From Vibrio chagasii (GTDB lineage: Bacteria; Pseudomonadota; Gammaproteobacteria; Enterobacterales; Vibrionaceae), in contig NZ_AP025465.1 of NCBI RefSeq assembly GCF_024347355.1, positions 1,674,001-1,738,000 of the forward strand: a stretch of 64,000 nt of DNA, in the 5' to 3' direction. The notes under the pieces are model-generated. The model was not told where the DNA came from. It ran no database searches and saw only the letters and a list, made by a program, of their open reading frames with translations. Each line of letters opens with the position of its first letter. Position 1 is the first letter of the stretch. The position numbers and the translations under genes are program-made. Positions 7,097 through 15,431 of the stretch are shown one piece after another.

Positions 7097-7734
7097 ATGA
7101 AGCAAGACTTTTCTACATTAGCGACAACCGAGTACGGAAACATATTGGGTAACCAGTACTTTATGGATTTCAATATTGTTCCTCTTTGGCACGACATGCC
7201 GCGAATTTGTGGCGAAGCTTTACGGTTCAATTAGCTGCTGGTGATAACTTAATGCTTCATTCTGCAATATATGAAGCACCAAAAGGCTCAATCATTGTCG
7301 TCGATGGCGTTGATAGCGAATATGCAGTAGCAGGAGGCAATGTATGCGAAGTTGCTAAGAGCCGAGGGATAATAGGCTTTATTATTGACGGTGTCATTCG
7401 GGACTTAGGTGAAATTACAGACATGAAATTCCCGGTTTTTGCTAAAGGTGTTCATCCAGTTCCGGGAAAAAAAGAGGTTTATTCTGAACTAGGTACTGAA
7501 ATTAGATGTGGAGGTATAAACGTCTCAACGGGAGATATCATTGTGGCTGATATCGAGGGAATTGCTGTTATTCCTCAGTCCAGAAAAGATGAGGTATTTT
7601 TAATGGCTTCAGAGAAAGCCAATAAAGAAGCCTCGTTAACATTAGCTCAGTGGGAAGAGAACCATAAGGCGAAGATTAAGCAAGCAATAATCTGTGCGAA
7701 ACAAAAACAAAGCGTGCAAAATGATGTAGGTTGA
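7097..7734 (+). pseudogene. RraA-like (aldolase/regulator of RNase activity fold) gene, single-base frameshift
   Basis: Two overlapping frames together encode one RraA-family protein of about 212 residues. The first (7097-7219, ribosome-binding site AAGGAG) gives MKQDFSTL...DMPRICGEA. The second resumes as FTVQLAAGDNLMLHSAIYEA and continues to 7734. It holds the family core GIIGFIIDGVIRDLGEI with the conserved Gly-x-x-Arg-Asp, and GDIIVADIEGIAVIP. One missing T in the T-run at 7219-7221 explains the break. RraA-fold proteins include RNase E inhibitors and 4-hydroxy-4-methyl-2-oxoglutarate/oxaloacetate aldolases; this one looks like the aldolase side. It may be a real pseudogene or a homopolymer sequencing error. 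Confidence 0.75.
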
Positions 7735-7842
7735 CCCAAAGATTTAAGGCTTACGTTACATAAGATTCACCAAAGACTGAGTCTTCTATCGAGTTGTTGA
7801 GATATAAGTGCATTTCAGATGCGCTGTTTTTGGTAATTAACG

Positions 7843-7893
7843 TTCCCTGTCGATTATCGACTTTTTCTTCAAGCTAATTACTAAGACAGGGAA
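7843..7893 (+). repeat. Inverted repeat overlapping a ribosome-binding site
   Basis: Perfect 9-bp arms TTCCCTGTC (7843-7851) and GACAGGGAA (7885-7893). The right arm contains the AGGGA that serves as ribosome-binding site for the ATG at 7899, so a fold in the leader could hide it. Confidence 0.55.
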
Positions 7894-7898
7894 CTGAA

Positions 7899-8321
7899 AT
7901 GAACAGATTAACATGGACTGCACTTGCGCCGCTTTTGCTATCAATGGCCATGGTGTTTAGCACTTATAGTTATGGAAGCGAGAGTGGGTTAGAAGCGTTC
8001 ACTGTCTCTTTGGTGTTGTCTGCGCCTTTAATTTTTACCTTTTTGCTCGTTTTCTCATTTTGCCAAGATGGCGCTGCTGACAGGCATGCGTTACTTGGAA
8101 CCATTGCCATTTGTATGCATCTATCTACGGTATTGTTACATGTTTGGTGGAATGGGTTCATGTTCACCGATGTGACCAGAAACGACGATTTAGGGCCAGC
8201 ACAAGGGTACTCTGGTTTGATACTTTGGCTGGGTAGTATCAAGGCAATGATCATTGGCGTCGCTGTTGGAGTCTGCGCACATTTCGTGACTCGAATGGTT
8301 AGAAGGCTGGTCTTCAGATAA
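7899..8321 (+). CDS. Small membrane protein of unknown function
   Basis: I do not recognise this 140-residue protein. Hydropathy by eye gives four membrane segments: residues about 5-22, 30-52, 62-84 and 107-130. The first could also serve as a signal anchor. The loop between helices 3 and 4 (FTDVTRNDDLGPAQGYSG) is polar and the C-terminus is basic (RMVRRLVFR), placing it on the cytoplasmic side. The ATG is set by AGGGA eight bases upstream, inside an inverted repeat. It precedes another uncharacterised small gene by 44 bp in the same direction, so the two may be co-transcribed. Confidence 0.65.
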   Translation: MNRLTWTALAPLLLSMAMVFSTYSYGSESGLEAFTVSLVLSAPLIFTFLLVFSFCQDGAADRHALLGTIAICMHLSTVLLHVWWNGFMFTDVTRNDDLGPAQGYSGLILWLGSIKAMIIGVAVGVCAHFVTRMVRRLVFR

Positions 8322-8365
8322 GATTACGTAGCTTACCAACACCTCTAACAAAAGGAGTTTGAAGT

Positions 8366-8779
8366 ATGTTTTATAGCAAGGAGCTCAACAAAGGGTTGCT
8401 CTTGATCCTCATTGTGCTTAGCGTGTTTATTGTATTTGCATCTGACAACGGCTTCGGAGCCTTGTTTGCCCTGTCGACAAACGCTTTAATTGCGATTCTC
8501 TTTTTCTCCATGACGATTGAGCTAAAAGGCGACACACTGACTTGGTATTTCGGTTTTGGTTTTTGGCGTAAGGCTGTGAAGGTATCTGATATCGTCGAGA
8601 CATCGTTTTATCAAACTAAGTGGTATCAAGGTATTGGTATCCGAATGTTGAGTGATGGATGGCTGTATAACGCATCAACAGGCTCAGCAATAAAGCTAAG
8701 CTTAAGCGTTGGAAAAAACATTTATATTGGTTGTAAAGACGCACAAGGTTTGAAGGTTGCGTTGAGTAAAAGCAGTTAG
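8366..8779 (+). CDS. Small membrane-anchored protein with PH-like C-terminal region
   Basis: A 137-residue protein with two hydrophobic segments (about residues 9-26 and 29-50), followed by a beta-rich domain: MTIELKGDTLTWYFGFGFWRKAVKVSDI. That segment resembles the bacterial PH-like domains found after paired transmembrane helices. AAAGGAG precedes the ATG. No enzymatic motif is visible. Such two-helix plus PH-like proteins are widespread and mostly uncharacterised. The upstream membrane protein gene is close and co-directional. The family assignment rests on general pattern only. Confidence 0.6.
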   Translation: MFYSKELNKGLLLILIVLSVFIVFASDNGFGALFALSTNALIAILFFSMTIELKGDTLTWYFGFGFWRKAVKVSDIVETSFYQTKWYQGIGIRMLSDGWLYNASTGSAIKLSLSVGKNIYIGCKDAQGLKVALSKSS

Positions 8780-8840
8780 TCGAATGAAGTGACTAACTGT
8801 GTGAATGATCTGGGTTGGTTTTAACGGGTACAGGTAAATT

Positions 8841-9173
8841 GTGATTGAATTTAAAACGGTAGGTCTTTTTGTACTTACGGCGATAGCGGAAATAGTAGGG
8901 TGTTATTTACCTTACCTTTGGCTAAGGGAAGACAAGAGTGTTTGGTTACTTATTCCGGCGGCCATCAGCCTTGCCGCATTTGCTTGGTTACTCACGCTAC
9001 ACCCTACAGCAACAGGGCGAGTTTATGCGGCTTACGGTGGTGTGTACATCTCAGTCGCACTGGTATGGCTGTGGCTTATCGATGGTGAGAAGCCAACAAC
9101 GTGGGATCTAGTTGGTGGTTCGGTGGCGCTGCTTGGTATGGCGATTATTATGTTCGCACCAAGAAACGTGTAA
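8841..9173 (+). CDS. ynfA: YnfA family (UPF0060) membrane protein
   Basis: A 110-residue inner-membrane protein with four helices, the normal length for YnfA. Conserved blocks are [16 protein letters not shown]-like near the N-terminus, [20 protein letters not shown] in the middle, and the C-terminal [20 protein letters not shown]. YnfA is related to the small multidrug resistance (SMR) superfamily. Export of cationic dyes or drugs has been proposed for some members, but the physiological role is uncertain. The GTG start agrees with the family N-terminus. It stands alone between two small genes on the same strand. Confidence 0.92.
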   Translation: MIEFKTVGLFVLTAIAEIVGCYLPYLWLREDKSVWLLIPAAISLAAFAWLLTLHPTATGRVYAAYGGVYISVALVWLWLIDGEKPTTWDLVGGSVALLGMAIIMFAPRNV

Positions 9174-9230
9174 TTAGACGCTGTTCCGGCGCAATTTGAA
9201 TTGATTATTTTCAAGAAGGAATGAGAGTAC

Positions 9231-9446
9231 ATGACAAAGGTTGATTGGCACAAAAATCTTATAGATGAGAACACGTTAATCACAGATAGCTATAAAACGA
9301 CTCAGAATGTCCGTCGATATTTTAAATCCCAACTTGGTGAACAGTTTAAGTTTGATCGTGATTTCATGTTTTGGATGAAAAGCTCAACGGGATTAACGAT
9401 GGGTGATGCCGTACAAGAGTGGGCGAAGCGCAACCAAGCTAAGTAG
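9231..9446 (+). CDS. DUF6434 domain protein
   Basis: A 71-residue protein that is essentially one DUF6434 domain. The conserved order is DWH near the start, LITDSYKTTQNVRRYFKSQLG in the middle, then FKFDRDFMFWMKSSTGLTMGDAVQEW. In other bacteria this domain is often found at the end of SAP-domain proteins, which suggests nucleic-acid contact, but no function is established. AAGGAATG precedes the ATG. A clear terminator follows, so transcription from the left probably ends here. Confidence 0.75.
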   Translation: MTKVDWHKNLIDENTLITDSYKTTQNVRRYFKSQLGEQFKFDRDFMFWMKSSTGLTMGDAVQEWAKRNQAK

Positions 9447-9464
9447 TCACGTTTGTATGAATAG

Positions 9465-9498
9465 AAAAATACCGCTGATTGATTCAGCGGTATTTTTT
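9465..9498. terminator. Intrinsic terminator, probably bidirectional
   Basis: ACCGCTGA and TCAGCGGT arms (9471-9491) are flanked by an A-run on the left and a T-run on the right. It can stop the + strand gene and the minus-strand efflux remnant. Confidence 0.85.
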
Positions 9499-9531
9499 GT
9501 TTATTGCTTTGGTGAATTGTGTGTCGGTCTT

Positions 9532-10725
9532 TTAATTTACAGCAGCTAACTCGACATTTTCTGTATTGTTAGAGACTTTCCAATCACCACCGAGTGCTTT
9601 ATATACAGCGATAGTGCTGTTCGCGGTTTGTAGCTTGGCGGCCTTGCATCATCTTTGGTTGTCTTTGTGCATCTAACACAGACAAGTAATCAACAAGGCC
9701 AGCTTTGTACAAGGATTTTGCCTTATTGACGGCGTTATCGACGGCGAGGGTGGCTTCATCAATACGCTTTTGATTCTCTTGGCTGCGACCGTACGCGAAC
9801 AAGCTTGAATCTACTTCAGCGAATGCGCTGTCTACCGAATGTTGGTAATTAAGTGCTGCTGAGCGGAATCTTGCTTCATTCATCTCGACCATGGCTTCAC
9901 CGCGGCCACCATCAAACACATTCCAACTAATACCCGCTGACGCAGCCCAACCGAATGAGTCGCTACTGAACAAGTCGTCAAAACTTCCAGCGGTAACGCC
10001 AGGTGTACCCGTTAAGAAGAACTTTGGATAACGATTGGCAATACTCGCACCAAGTTCCTCGTTGATAGCGGCCATTTCACGTTCTGCGATGCGAATGTCT
10101 GGGCGCTGTTCCAATAAATCTGAAGGGATGCCTGTCGGGATAACGTCCTTCATTCTTGGCAGAGTATAGTCACCCGCTAAACGCTGATTAATGTTCGAAA
10201 GTGACTCACCTAGTAATACCACCATACGCTGCTTGTGAACTTGTTCTGCAATTTCTAGCTGAGGAACAATAGATTCCGTTGCAGCGAGCATCGCTTTGGC
10301 CTGTGTCAGATCTAACCCAGAGCCATAACCGCTTCGAACCACTTTGGTGACGAGTTCAAGCGTTCGTTGTTGGTCTTGTATGTTCTCCATGGCGATTGCT
10401 TTGCGTTCTTGAGCGCCACGGTATTGAAGGTAGTTGTGGATCACGTCTGCGGTGATTAAGGTATTTAACCCCGATTGGAAGATTTCGGCTTGTTCGACAC
10501 GAATCGAAGCTGCGTTTGCTTGTCTGTCGATGCGTCCAAACAGGTCCATTTCCCACGCGATGCTCGCGCCAAGAAAACCGCCATCGTGTTGTGCCTCCAG
10601 CAATGACATACCGGTTGCTGATTCAACCGCATCTGACGCGCCAAATACTGGGCCGAGTAGGGAGTCATTCTCACTCAGTTGATAGTTGTAGTAACCACCA
10701 CCGACATTCACGGTCGGTACTCTAA
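9532..10725 (-). pseudogene. RND efflux outer-membrane channel (OprM/NodT type), truncated at 5' end and frameshifted at 3' end
   Basis: The surviving frame runs from about codon 100 of a normal channel (VPTVNVGGGYYNYQLSEND) through two TolC/OEP repeats, including EMDLFGRIDRQANAAS, ERRPDIRIAE-like LLEQRPDIRIAEREM and SWNVFDGGRGEAMV. The signal peptide, lipobox Cys and first hundred residues are missing. At about 9635-9655 the frame shifts; the normal C-terminus AAKLQTANSTIAVYKALGGDW is readable in another frame and ends at 9532. In intact systems this protein is the outer-membrane duct for a tripartite pump. Here it is fused to the start of the adaptor gene by a deletion and cannot be exported. 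Confidence 0.85.
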
Positions 10726-11064
10726 AGCGCGAGCTTGCAGCTCCTCTAATGCAACTTGGTAATCGTGTGGGTCGAGTTGAGCGATAGGCTGACCTTTTTG
10801 CACTCGATCGCCCGTTTTAACGAGCAATTCTTGTATGGTGCCGAGAACACGGAATGCCACGCCTGCGGTTTCTACTGATTGAAGCTTCCCTGTGAAGGTT
10901 TTACTCGACTGTTGAGATGCAGATTCAAGTTGGATAACTTGAATTGGACGCTCTTCCGTTACTTTAGATGAATCTGCAGTTGGCTCCGTAGAAACAGAAT
11001 GGTTGCAACCGAAAAGAGGGAGAAGAGTGGCTGCGAGTAGAGAGTAGCGATAGATGGACATCAT
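10715..11064 (-). pseudogene. RND efflux periplasmic adaptor, 5' fragment only
   Basis: Encodes the first about 115 residues of a membrane-fusion protein: lipoprotein signal with lipobox LFGC, then the N-terminal barrel-sandwich segment (FTGKLQSVETAGVAFRVLGTI) and biotinyl-lipoyl half-motif VKTGDRVQKGQPIAQLDPHDYQ. After LEELQARALE the sequence switches abruptly to the outer-membrane channel gene, out of frame, and stops after three codons at 10708. Intact adaptors are about 350-400 residues. AGGAG precedes the ATG and the start is intact, so a short secreted fragment could still be made. The missing parts include the whole inner-membrane pump gene. Confidence 0.85.
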
Positions 11065-11163
11065 GAATTGCTCCTAAATATTGATGGAGCAATTCTATCG
11101 AGATGAAGACTAGAGATAATCAGTGCTAACGTTATAACACTGTCATAAAAATCGAGACAATAG

Positions 11164-12022
11164 CTATAGTTTTGGTAGTTCTTGTAACAAGAAATCAATC
11201 AATAATTGACTCGTATGGCTCAACGCTTTTCGTTGTGGATAAAGAAGCCAAGCTTCTTCTTGTTGCATGGTGTGATCAGGAAAAAGGTTAATCAGTGACC
11301 CTTCTTTAAGCTCTTGCCTCACAATGAGTTGTGGCAATAACGCAATGCCTCGGTGCCGCACCGACGCTCCTTTCACAAAGCCGATACTGTCACTAACGAT
11401 AGACGGCTCTACTTTGATGACTTGATTTGATATTTCCCACTCTTTATCGATGTCACCACTTGGCCAACGAAAACAGACGAACGGAAATTTCGCTAACTCC
11501 TCAAGGGTGGCTGGCCTGCCGGTTTTAGCGATGTATTCTGGGCTAGAAACGAATATACGCTGTAGATCCATTACTTTACGTGCAACTACATTTGAGTCAC
11601 TTAAACGACCGCCATGCATTGCAAGGTCTAACCCTTGGCGATACATGTCGATAAAACCGTTACTGATGCTGCGAATATCGAGTTCAATTTCTGGGTAGAG
11701 ATCTTGGAACTTGAATAGGGTGGCTTGGACGATATCACCGGTCTCTGGAAGCAAACCGATTTTGACTCGACCATGAGGCACTTCTAGTAAGTTTGATGCC
11801 ACGTGATTGGCTTTTTCCAAAGCACCCAATGCTTTCAACAGCTCGTTGTAATACAACTCGCCAGACTTGGTAACCGATAGGCTGCGCGTTGTACGGAAAA
11901 ACAACTGTATATTGAGTGATTTCTCTAAATCATTGATTCGACGACTGACGTGCGTTCGCTGCAGCGGTAAAGCTTCCAAGCTCAACGACGATAGTAAATA
12001 ATTTAAGACCTTCAATTTTCAT
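11164..12022 (-). pseudogene. LysR-family transcriptional regulator, frameshifted in the HTH
   Basis: From ATG at 12022 the frame reads MKIEGLKLFTIVVELGSFTAAANA, the usual start of a LysR winged helix, and then runs off frame. In the next frame the protein continues LQRTHVSRRINDLEKSLN and is intact to the C-terminal effector-binding domain. The arithmetic requires loss of a number of bases equal to 2 modulo 3, about 20, in the middle of the recognition helix region (about 11957-11966). A weaker TTG at 12015 would give a protein with a scrambled first helix. The gene is closest to CrgA/AaeR-type regulators and lies just upstream of the wrecked efflux operon, which it probably once controlled. 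Confidence 0.8.
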
Positions 12023-12199
12023 AGCAAAGCGGCATTGAATACAAAGTGGGAATGTTCACGCGGCATCGTATATTAAATGGTATCTAAAATCGAAAAAAAA
12101 CAATGAGTAGTTAATGACTCATTGGTTTTGATAGGACATAAATCAAAAAGTGCAGAATTACCCGTGACCGAATCTGATAAATGACTGCAAAGTCGATTT

Positions 12200-12859
12200 T
12201 TAGCGACCTCGGCCATCAACCATCACAACGATCGTTTTTGTGATAATGCGTAGGTCAGTCGCAATCCAAGATTTTACAGAGCATAGGCTTAATGCGTAAC
12301 TGTGGTCGAATCCAACTTTACGGCGCACGTCTTCAATACAAGTGTCATAGCCTTGATTAACTTGTGCTAGCCCTGTGATACCAGGCATAACGCCATAAGT
12401 ACGGTCAGCAAAGTAAGGAATCTCGTTTTCTAACTTCGTGTAGAAAGTTGGGCGTTCTGGGCGTGGACCAATTAGAGACATTTCACCCTTTAGCACATTG
12501 AATAACTGAGGGATTTCATCAAGTCGAGTTTTTCTTAAGAAGCGACCGACCGGCGTAATTCTGGGGTCGTTTTGTGTAGCCCAAACCGCACCAGAGCGAG
12601 ACTCCGCATCTTCGTACATGCTTCTGAATTTCATGATCTCAAAGATTTCCATTTTCTCTGGTGTTGATTTACCGACGCGAAGCTGCCGATAAAGCACTGG
12701 ACCACGAGAAGTGAGAACAATGGCTAGAGCAATGATAGGGAACACTGGTGACAAAATAATAAGTGCAACCAATGAGACTACAAAATCGAAGGTACGCTTC
12801 GCACGAGAGACTTTGTGTTGGTATAGGTTTTGATTTGATTGTTGGTCGATATTAATCAT
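12200..12859 (-). CDS. sypR: SypR-like undecaprenyl-phosphate sugar phosphotransferase
   Basis: A 219-residue polyisoprenyl-phosphate hexose-1-phosphate transferase of the short PglC-like type: one N-terminal membrane segment (residues about 26-50) and a cytoplasmic catalytic domain. Motifs seen are KFRSMYEDAE, TRLDEIPQLFNVLKGEMSLIGPRPERP, and GITGLAQVNQGYD. The Asp-Glu dyad of RLDEIPQ is catalytic in the family. It transfers the first sugar phosphate to the lipid carrier and so starts repeat-unit assembly. ATG at 12859 is preferred to the TTG two codons before because AAGGA is seven bases upstream. It is the last gene of the sypP-Q-R transcription unit. Confidence 0.88.
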   Translation of the reverse strand: MINIDQQSNQNLYQHKVSRAKRTFDFVVSLVALIILSPVFPIIALAIVLTSRGPVLYRQLRVGKSTPEKMEIFEIMKFRSMYEDAESRSGAVWATQNDPRITPVGRFLRKTRLDEIPQLFNVLKGEMSLIGPRPERPTFYTKLENEIPYFADRTYGVMPGITGLAQVNQGYDTCIEDVRRKVGFDHSYALSLCSVKSWIATDLRIITKTIVVMVDGRGR

Positions 12860-12868
12860 GGTCAATCC

Positions 12869-14056
12869 TTAACGATTTGCACGAGTCCAAGGTGAGTTTT
12901 CTAATCCAAGTAGGTAGCGTAAGCCACCGATGAAGTTGGCATAATGACCAACCACTAAATAAGAGATTAATGAAACAGGTTTGGTGACTAGGCGTTTCGG
13001 TAATATGCAGCCAAGTAAGCCAATGATGTATATCGCAATCTGTGCCCACAGCAGTGCTTCAAACACTAAATAGTGATTTAGGAGAGCTGAGCACACTAAG
13101 CACATGATCATCAAATAGGGGGTCAGTAGGCGTAGCCCTTTACCTGAAAAGAAAGCGAAAGCGATGCCTTTGAACTTAGGACTGAACAAGCCGAATAATC
13201 GGATAGCTTGCTGCATGTTACCTGCCGAGATACGTAAGCGACGTTTGAAATCGGTTTTGAGGTTTGACTCTTCAAGCTCCAGTGCAACCATTTGAGTTTC
13301 ATATTCGGCGATATAGCCTTGCTTGACGATTTGCATCGGTAAAATGAAATCATCATTAATGGTATTGAGTGGCAGTGGTTCGAAAAGTGATGTTCTAAAT
13401 AAGTAGAAGGCGCCATGAGAACCTAAGCTGGCCCCCAAAGATGCTTCACACTGTTTCACTGCCGTTTGATATTGCCAATAGGTGTTTTCACCTTCGTTTC
13501 CTGTCGGGCATAACAGATAAGTAGCGTTAACGACACCAACCTTGTCACTTTCGAAGTGAGCAGCGGCAATTAAAAGTGCATCCAATGATATCAGGGCTGA
13601 CACGTCACTAAGTGCTGTGATGTCGCTGGTTATGTTTGTCACTTCTTCGTTTACTACTGAGACTTTACCTCGGTTCTGAGTGTGTTCATGTATCTCGAAA
13701 TGGATGTCACTGCACATTGCTTCTTGAATCGTCATCTGAGCAATGTCGACAGTATTATCAGTGCAGCCATCACACGCGATAATCACTCGTAGCTTCTTTT
13801 TCGGATAGTCGAGAGAAGCTAGGTTACGGACTTTATCTGCTATCCATTGCTCTTCGTTAAATGCCGGTACAAGAATGGTGATGCTTGGTAACGTACAATC
13901 TTGTTTTTCATCTTTGTAGCAGCGATGGCTTTCTTCTACTTGACGTGCTGGATGGCCTTTCGCATACCAGCGTAAAAGGATCGGATACGCTGCATGGTGA
14001 TAGACAATCAACATTCCGGAAAACAAACACAAACCGGCTAATACCCAATCAATCAT
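12869..14056 (-). CDS. sypQ: SypQ-like family 2 glycosyltransferase, membrane-bound
   Basis: About 395 residues. One N-terminal membrane helix (about residues 5-22) precedes a GT-A domain with TILVPAFNEEQWIADKVRNL and IACDGCTDNTVDIA, the nucleotide-sugar binding part. ISLDALLIAA stands where the DxD region is expected. The acceptor motif appears as NTINDDFILPMQIV. Three further hydrophobic segments lie at the C-terminus (about 300-375). The start at 14056 overlaps the stop of sypP (ATGA) and follows AAGGAG. It adds a sugar to the lipid-linked repeat at the inner face of the cytoplasmic membrane. Position next to sypR agrees with the order in Aliivibrio fischeri. Confidence 0.85.
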   Translation of the reverse strand: MIDWVLAGLCLFSGMLIVYHHAAYPILLRWYAKGHPARQVEESHRCYKDEKQDCTLPSITILVPAFNEEQWIADKVRNLASLDYPKKKLRVIIACDGCTDNTVDIAQMTIQEAMCSDIHFEIHEHTQNRGKVSVVNEEVTNITSDITALSDVSALISLDALLIAAAHFESDKVGVVNATYLLCPTGNEGENTYWQYQTAVKQCEASLGASLGSHGAFYLFRTSLFEPLPLNTINDDFILPMQIVKQGYIAEYETQMVALELEESNLKTDFKRRLRISAGNMQQAIRLFGLFSPKFKGIAFAFFSGKGLRLLTPYLMIMCLVCSALLNHYLVFEALLWAQIAIYIIGLLGCILPKRLVTKPVSLISYLVVGHYANFIGGLRYLLGLENSPWTRANR

Positions 14057-15153
14057 GCGCAAGCTCCTTGAGAAATATTGTCGTAAGACGCGACCATTTT
14101 CACTATATCGAAGTTGTCGAGAACATATTGGCGCGGTGATAGGACGCGTTGCTGCTGGCCCTCTAGCAGAGCGTTGGCTAACTCAATAATGTTTCCTTTT
14201 TTTACCAATGTGCCACTAATTGGACATAGCGTTTCATCCACTGCACCAACATCCATGGCTACCGTAGGAATATTGCAAGCTTGCGCTTCTAACGTAGACA
14301 GGGGTAGACCTTCGTGTCGTGAAGGAAGACAGAAAGTATCGAGCGAGCCATAAAATGTGGTCATGTCTTCAACTAACCCCAGAAATATTATGCGATCTTG
14401 TAAACCAAGTTTTGTCGTTAACGCTTCTAATTGGGTTCGCTTTGAGCCGTCGCCTGCAAACGCAACAATGAAATTAGCGGGAAGAAAGGAGAGCGCTTTG
14501 ATAAGTTGATCTTGTCCCTTCACATGTTCTAAGCGTCCAGCACAGCCAACAATGTGTTTATCGTTAGGTAATTCGAGCTTTTGTCGAGCAATTGCTTTGG
14601 GCGTTGGCTTGAATTTATCGCAATCGACACCGTTTTTTATAGTGATGATATTGTTGTATGAAAAAGTATGACGAAGTTGGTCATAGACACGGGTCGCGTC
14701 AGCAACTAATGTCGGTTGAGCGGCTTTTAAAGCAAGGGCTTGAAGTCTTCGGCGCTTGTTGTTTTTTAAATGCCATGCGTCGTGCTCTGTATGGATTCGG
14801 GTTGGGACCCCCGAAATTCTCGCGGCATATCCAGCGTAGAGCAATGGACCAATGTGATGCGTATGGACGACGTCCGGGCGTATGACTTTAAAAGCCTTAA
14901 TGAGTTTGACGATGACGCCGATTTGAACGCCCGGTGCTTTATCTAAAAACACGATCTGGTTTTGATACGGTTGTAGTTTCGGCCAATTTTTTATCGCTTC
15001 ATCTTTGGTTCCTTCTAAGCTAACGATTAGTACTTGGTCGAGTGGCTTTGCAAGACGTAACAAGTCGAGAGTGAGTGTTTCTAAACCTCCTGGCGCTAGG
15101 TGCTGAACCACATGTATGACTTTCTTACGTTGGTTTGTATTTGGCTTTTCCAT
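14053..15153 (-). CDS. sypP: SypP-like family 4 (GT-B) glycosyltransferase
   Basis: A 366-residue soluble GT-B enzyme. The N-terminal lobe starts KVIHVVQHLAPGGLETLTLDLLR, where Gly-Gly-Leu-Glu is the acceptor-side loop of family 4. The C-terminal lobe carries VGCAGRLEHVKGQDQLIKAL and the donor-binding LPSRHEGLPLSTLEAQAC with the E-x7-E pair. It transfers a sugar from a nucleotide donor to the lipid-linked intermediate. AAGGAG precedes the ATG. Upstream lies its own sigma-54 promoter with a SypG-type element, and the terminator after sypO separates it from the preceding genes, so sypP-Q-R form one regulated operon. Confidence 0.88.
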   Translation of the reverse strand: MEKPNTNQRKKVIHVVQHLAPGGLETLTLDLLRLAKPLDQVLIVSLEGTKDEAIKNWPKLQPYQNQIVFLDKAPGVQIGVIVKLIKAFKVIRPDVVHTHHIGPLLYAGYAARISGVPTRIHTEHDAWHLKNNKRRRLQALALKAAQPTLVADATRVYDQLRHTFSYNNIITIKNGVDCDKFKPTPKAIARQKLELPNDKHIVGCAGRLEHVKGQDQLIKALSFLPANFIVAFAGDGSKRTQLEALTTKLGLQDRIIFLGLVEDMTTFYGSLDTFCLPSRHEGLPLSTLEAQACNIPTVAMDVGAVDETLCPISGTLVKKGNIIELANALLEGQQQRVLSPRQYVLDNFDIVKMVASYDNISQGACA

Positions 15154-15220
15154 AATGCGGCTCCTTGCACTGACGTTTTAAGTCTTTTTGCTAAACATAT
15201 TTGTTGTTATGACTGCAAAG

Positions 15221-15237
15221 TTGCACGTGCCGTGCCA
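15221..15237 (-). promoter_or_regulatory. Sigma-54 promoter of sypP
   Basis: On the minus strand the sequence reads TGGCACGGCACGTGCAA. GG and GC are separated by exactly ten bases, as needed for -24/-12. The start of sypP is about 70 bp downstream. Confidence 0.8.
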
Positions 15238-15295
15238 GAAAATTAATTAAGTTTAATCAATGGCTTAATTTGATATGGTGTCTGTTGATTTTACA

Positions 15296-15309
15296 TTCTC
15301 AAAATAGGA
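15296..15309. promoter_or_regulatory. Possible SypG-binding element upstream of sypP
   Basis: TTCTCAAAATAGG resembles the SypG enhancer pattern TTCTCANNNTG as I recall it, with one mismatch. It lies about 60 bp upstream of the sigma-54 promoter and in the opposite orientation to the other two elements, which enhancer elements tolerate. Confidence 0.5.
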
Positions 15310-15378
15310 ATCAAAAGACAATCGACAGCGAGAGGAATCGGCTCAAATCTCCAATGGAACAACAATGGTGTTTATCGC

Positions 15379-15412
15379 TAAAAAAAGAGCACCAACATCA
15401 GGTTGGTGCTCG
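15379..15412 (-). terminator. Terminator after sypO
   Basis: Arms GAGCACCAAC and GTTGGTGCTC (15387-15411) are followed on the minus strand by a run of seven T. It ends transcription from the sypM-N-O side before the sypP promoter region. Confidence 0.85.
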
Positions 15413-15431
15413 TTTCGTTAATAGTGAGCCC

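Noticed and set aside
7210-7230. Programmed frameshift in the RraA-like gene
   Set aside because: GCTTTACGG is not a typical X-XXY-YYZ slippery site and no stable downstream hairpin is visible; a base loss explains it more simply.
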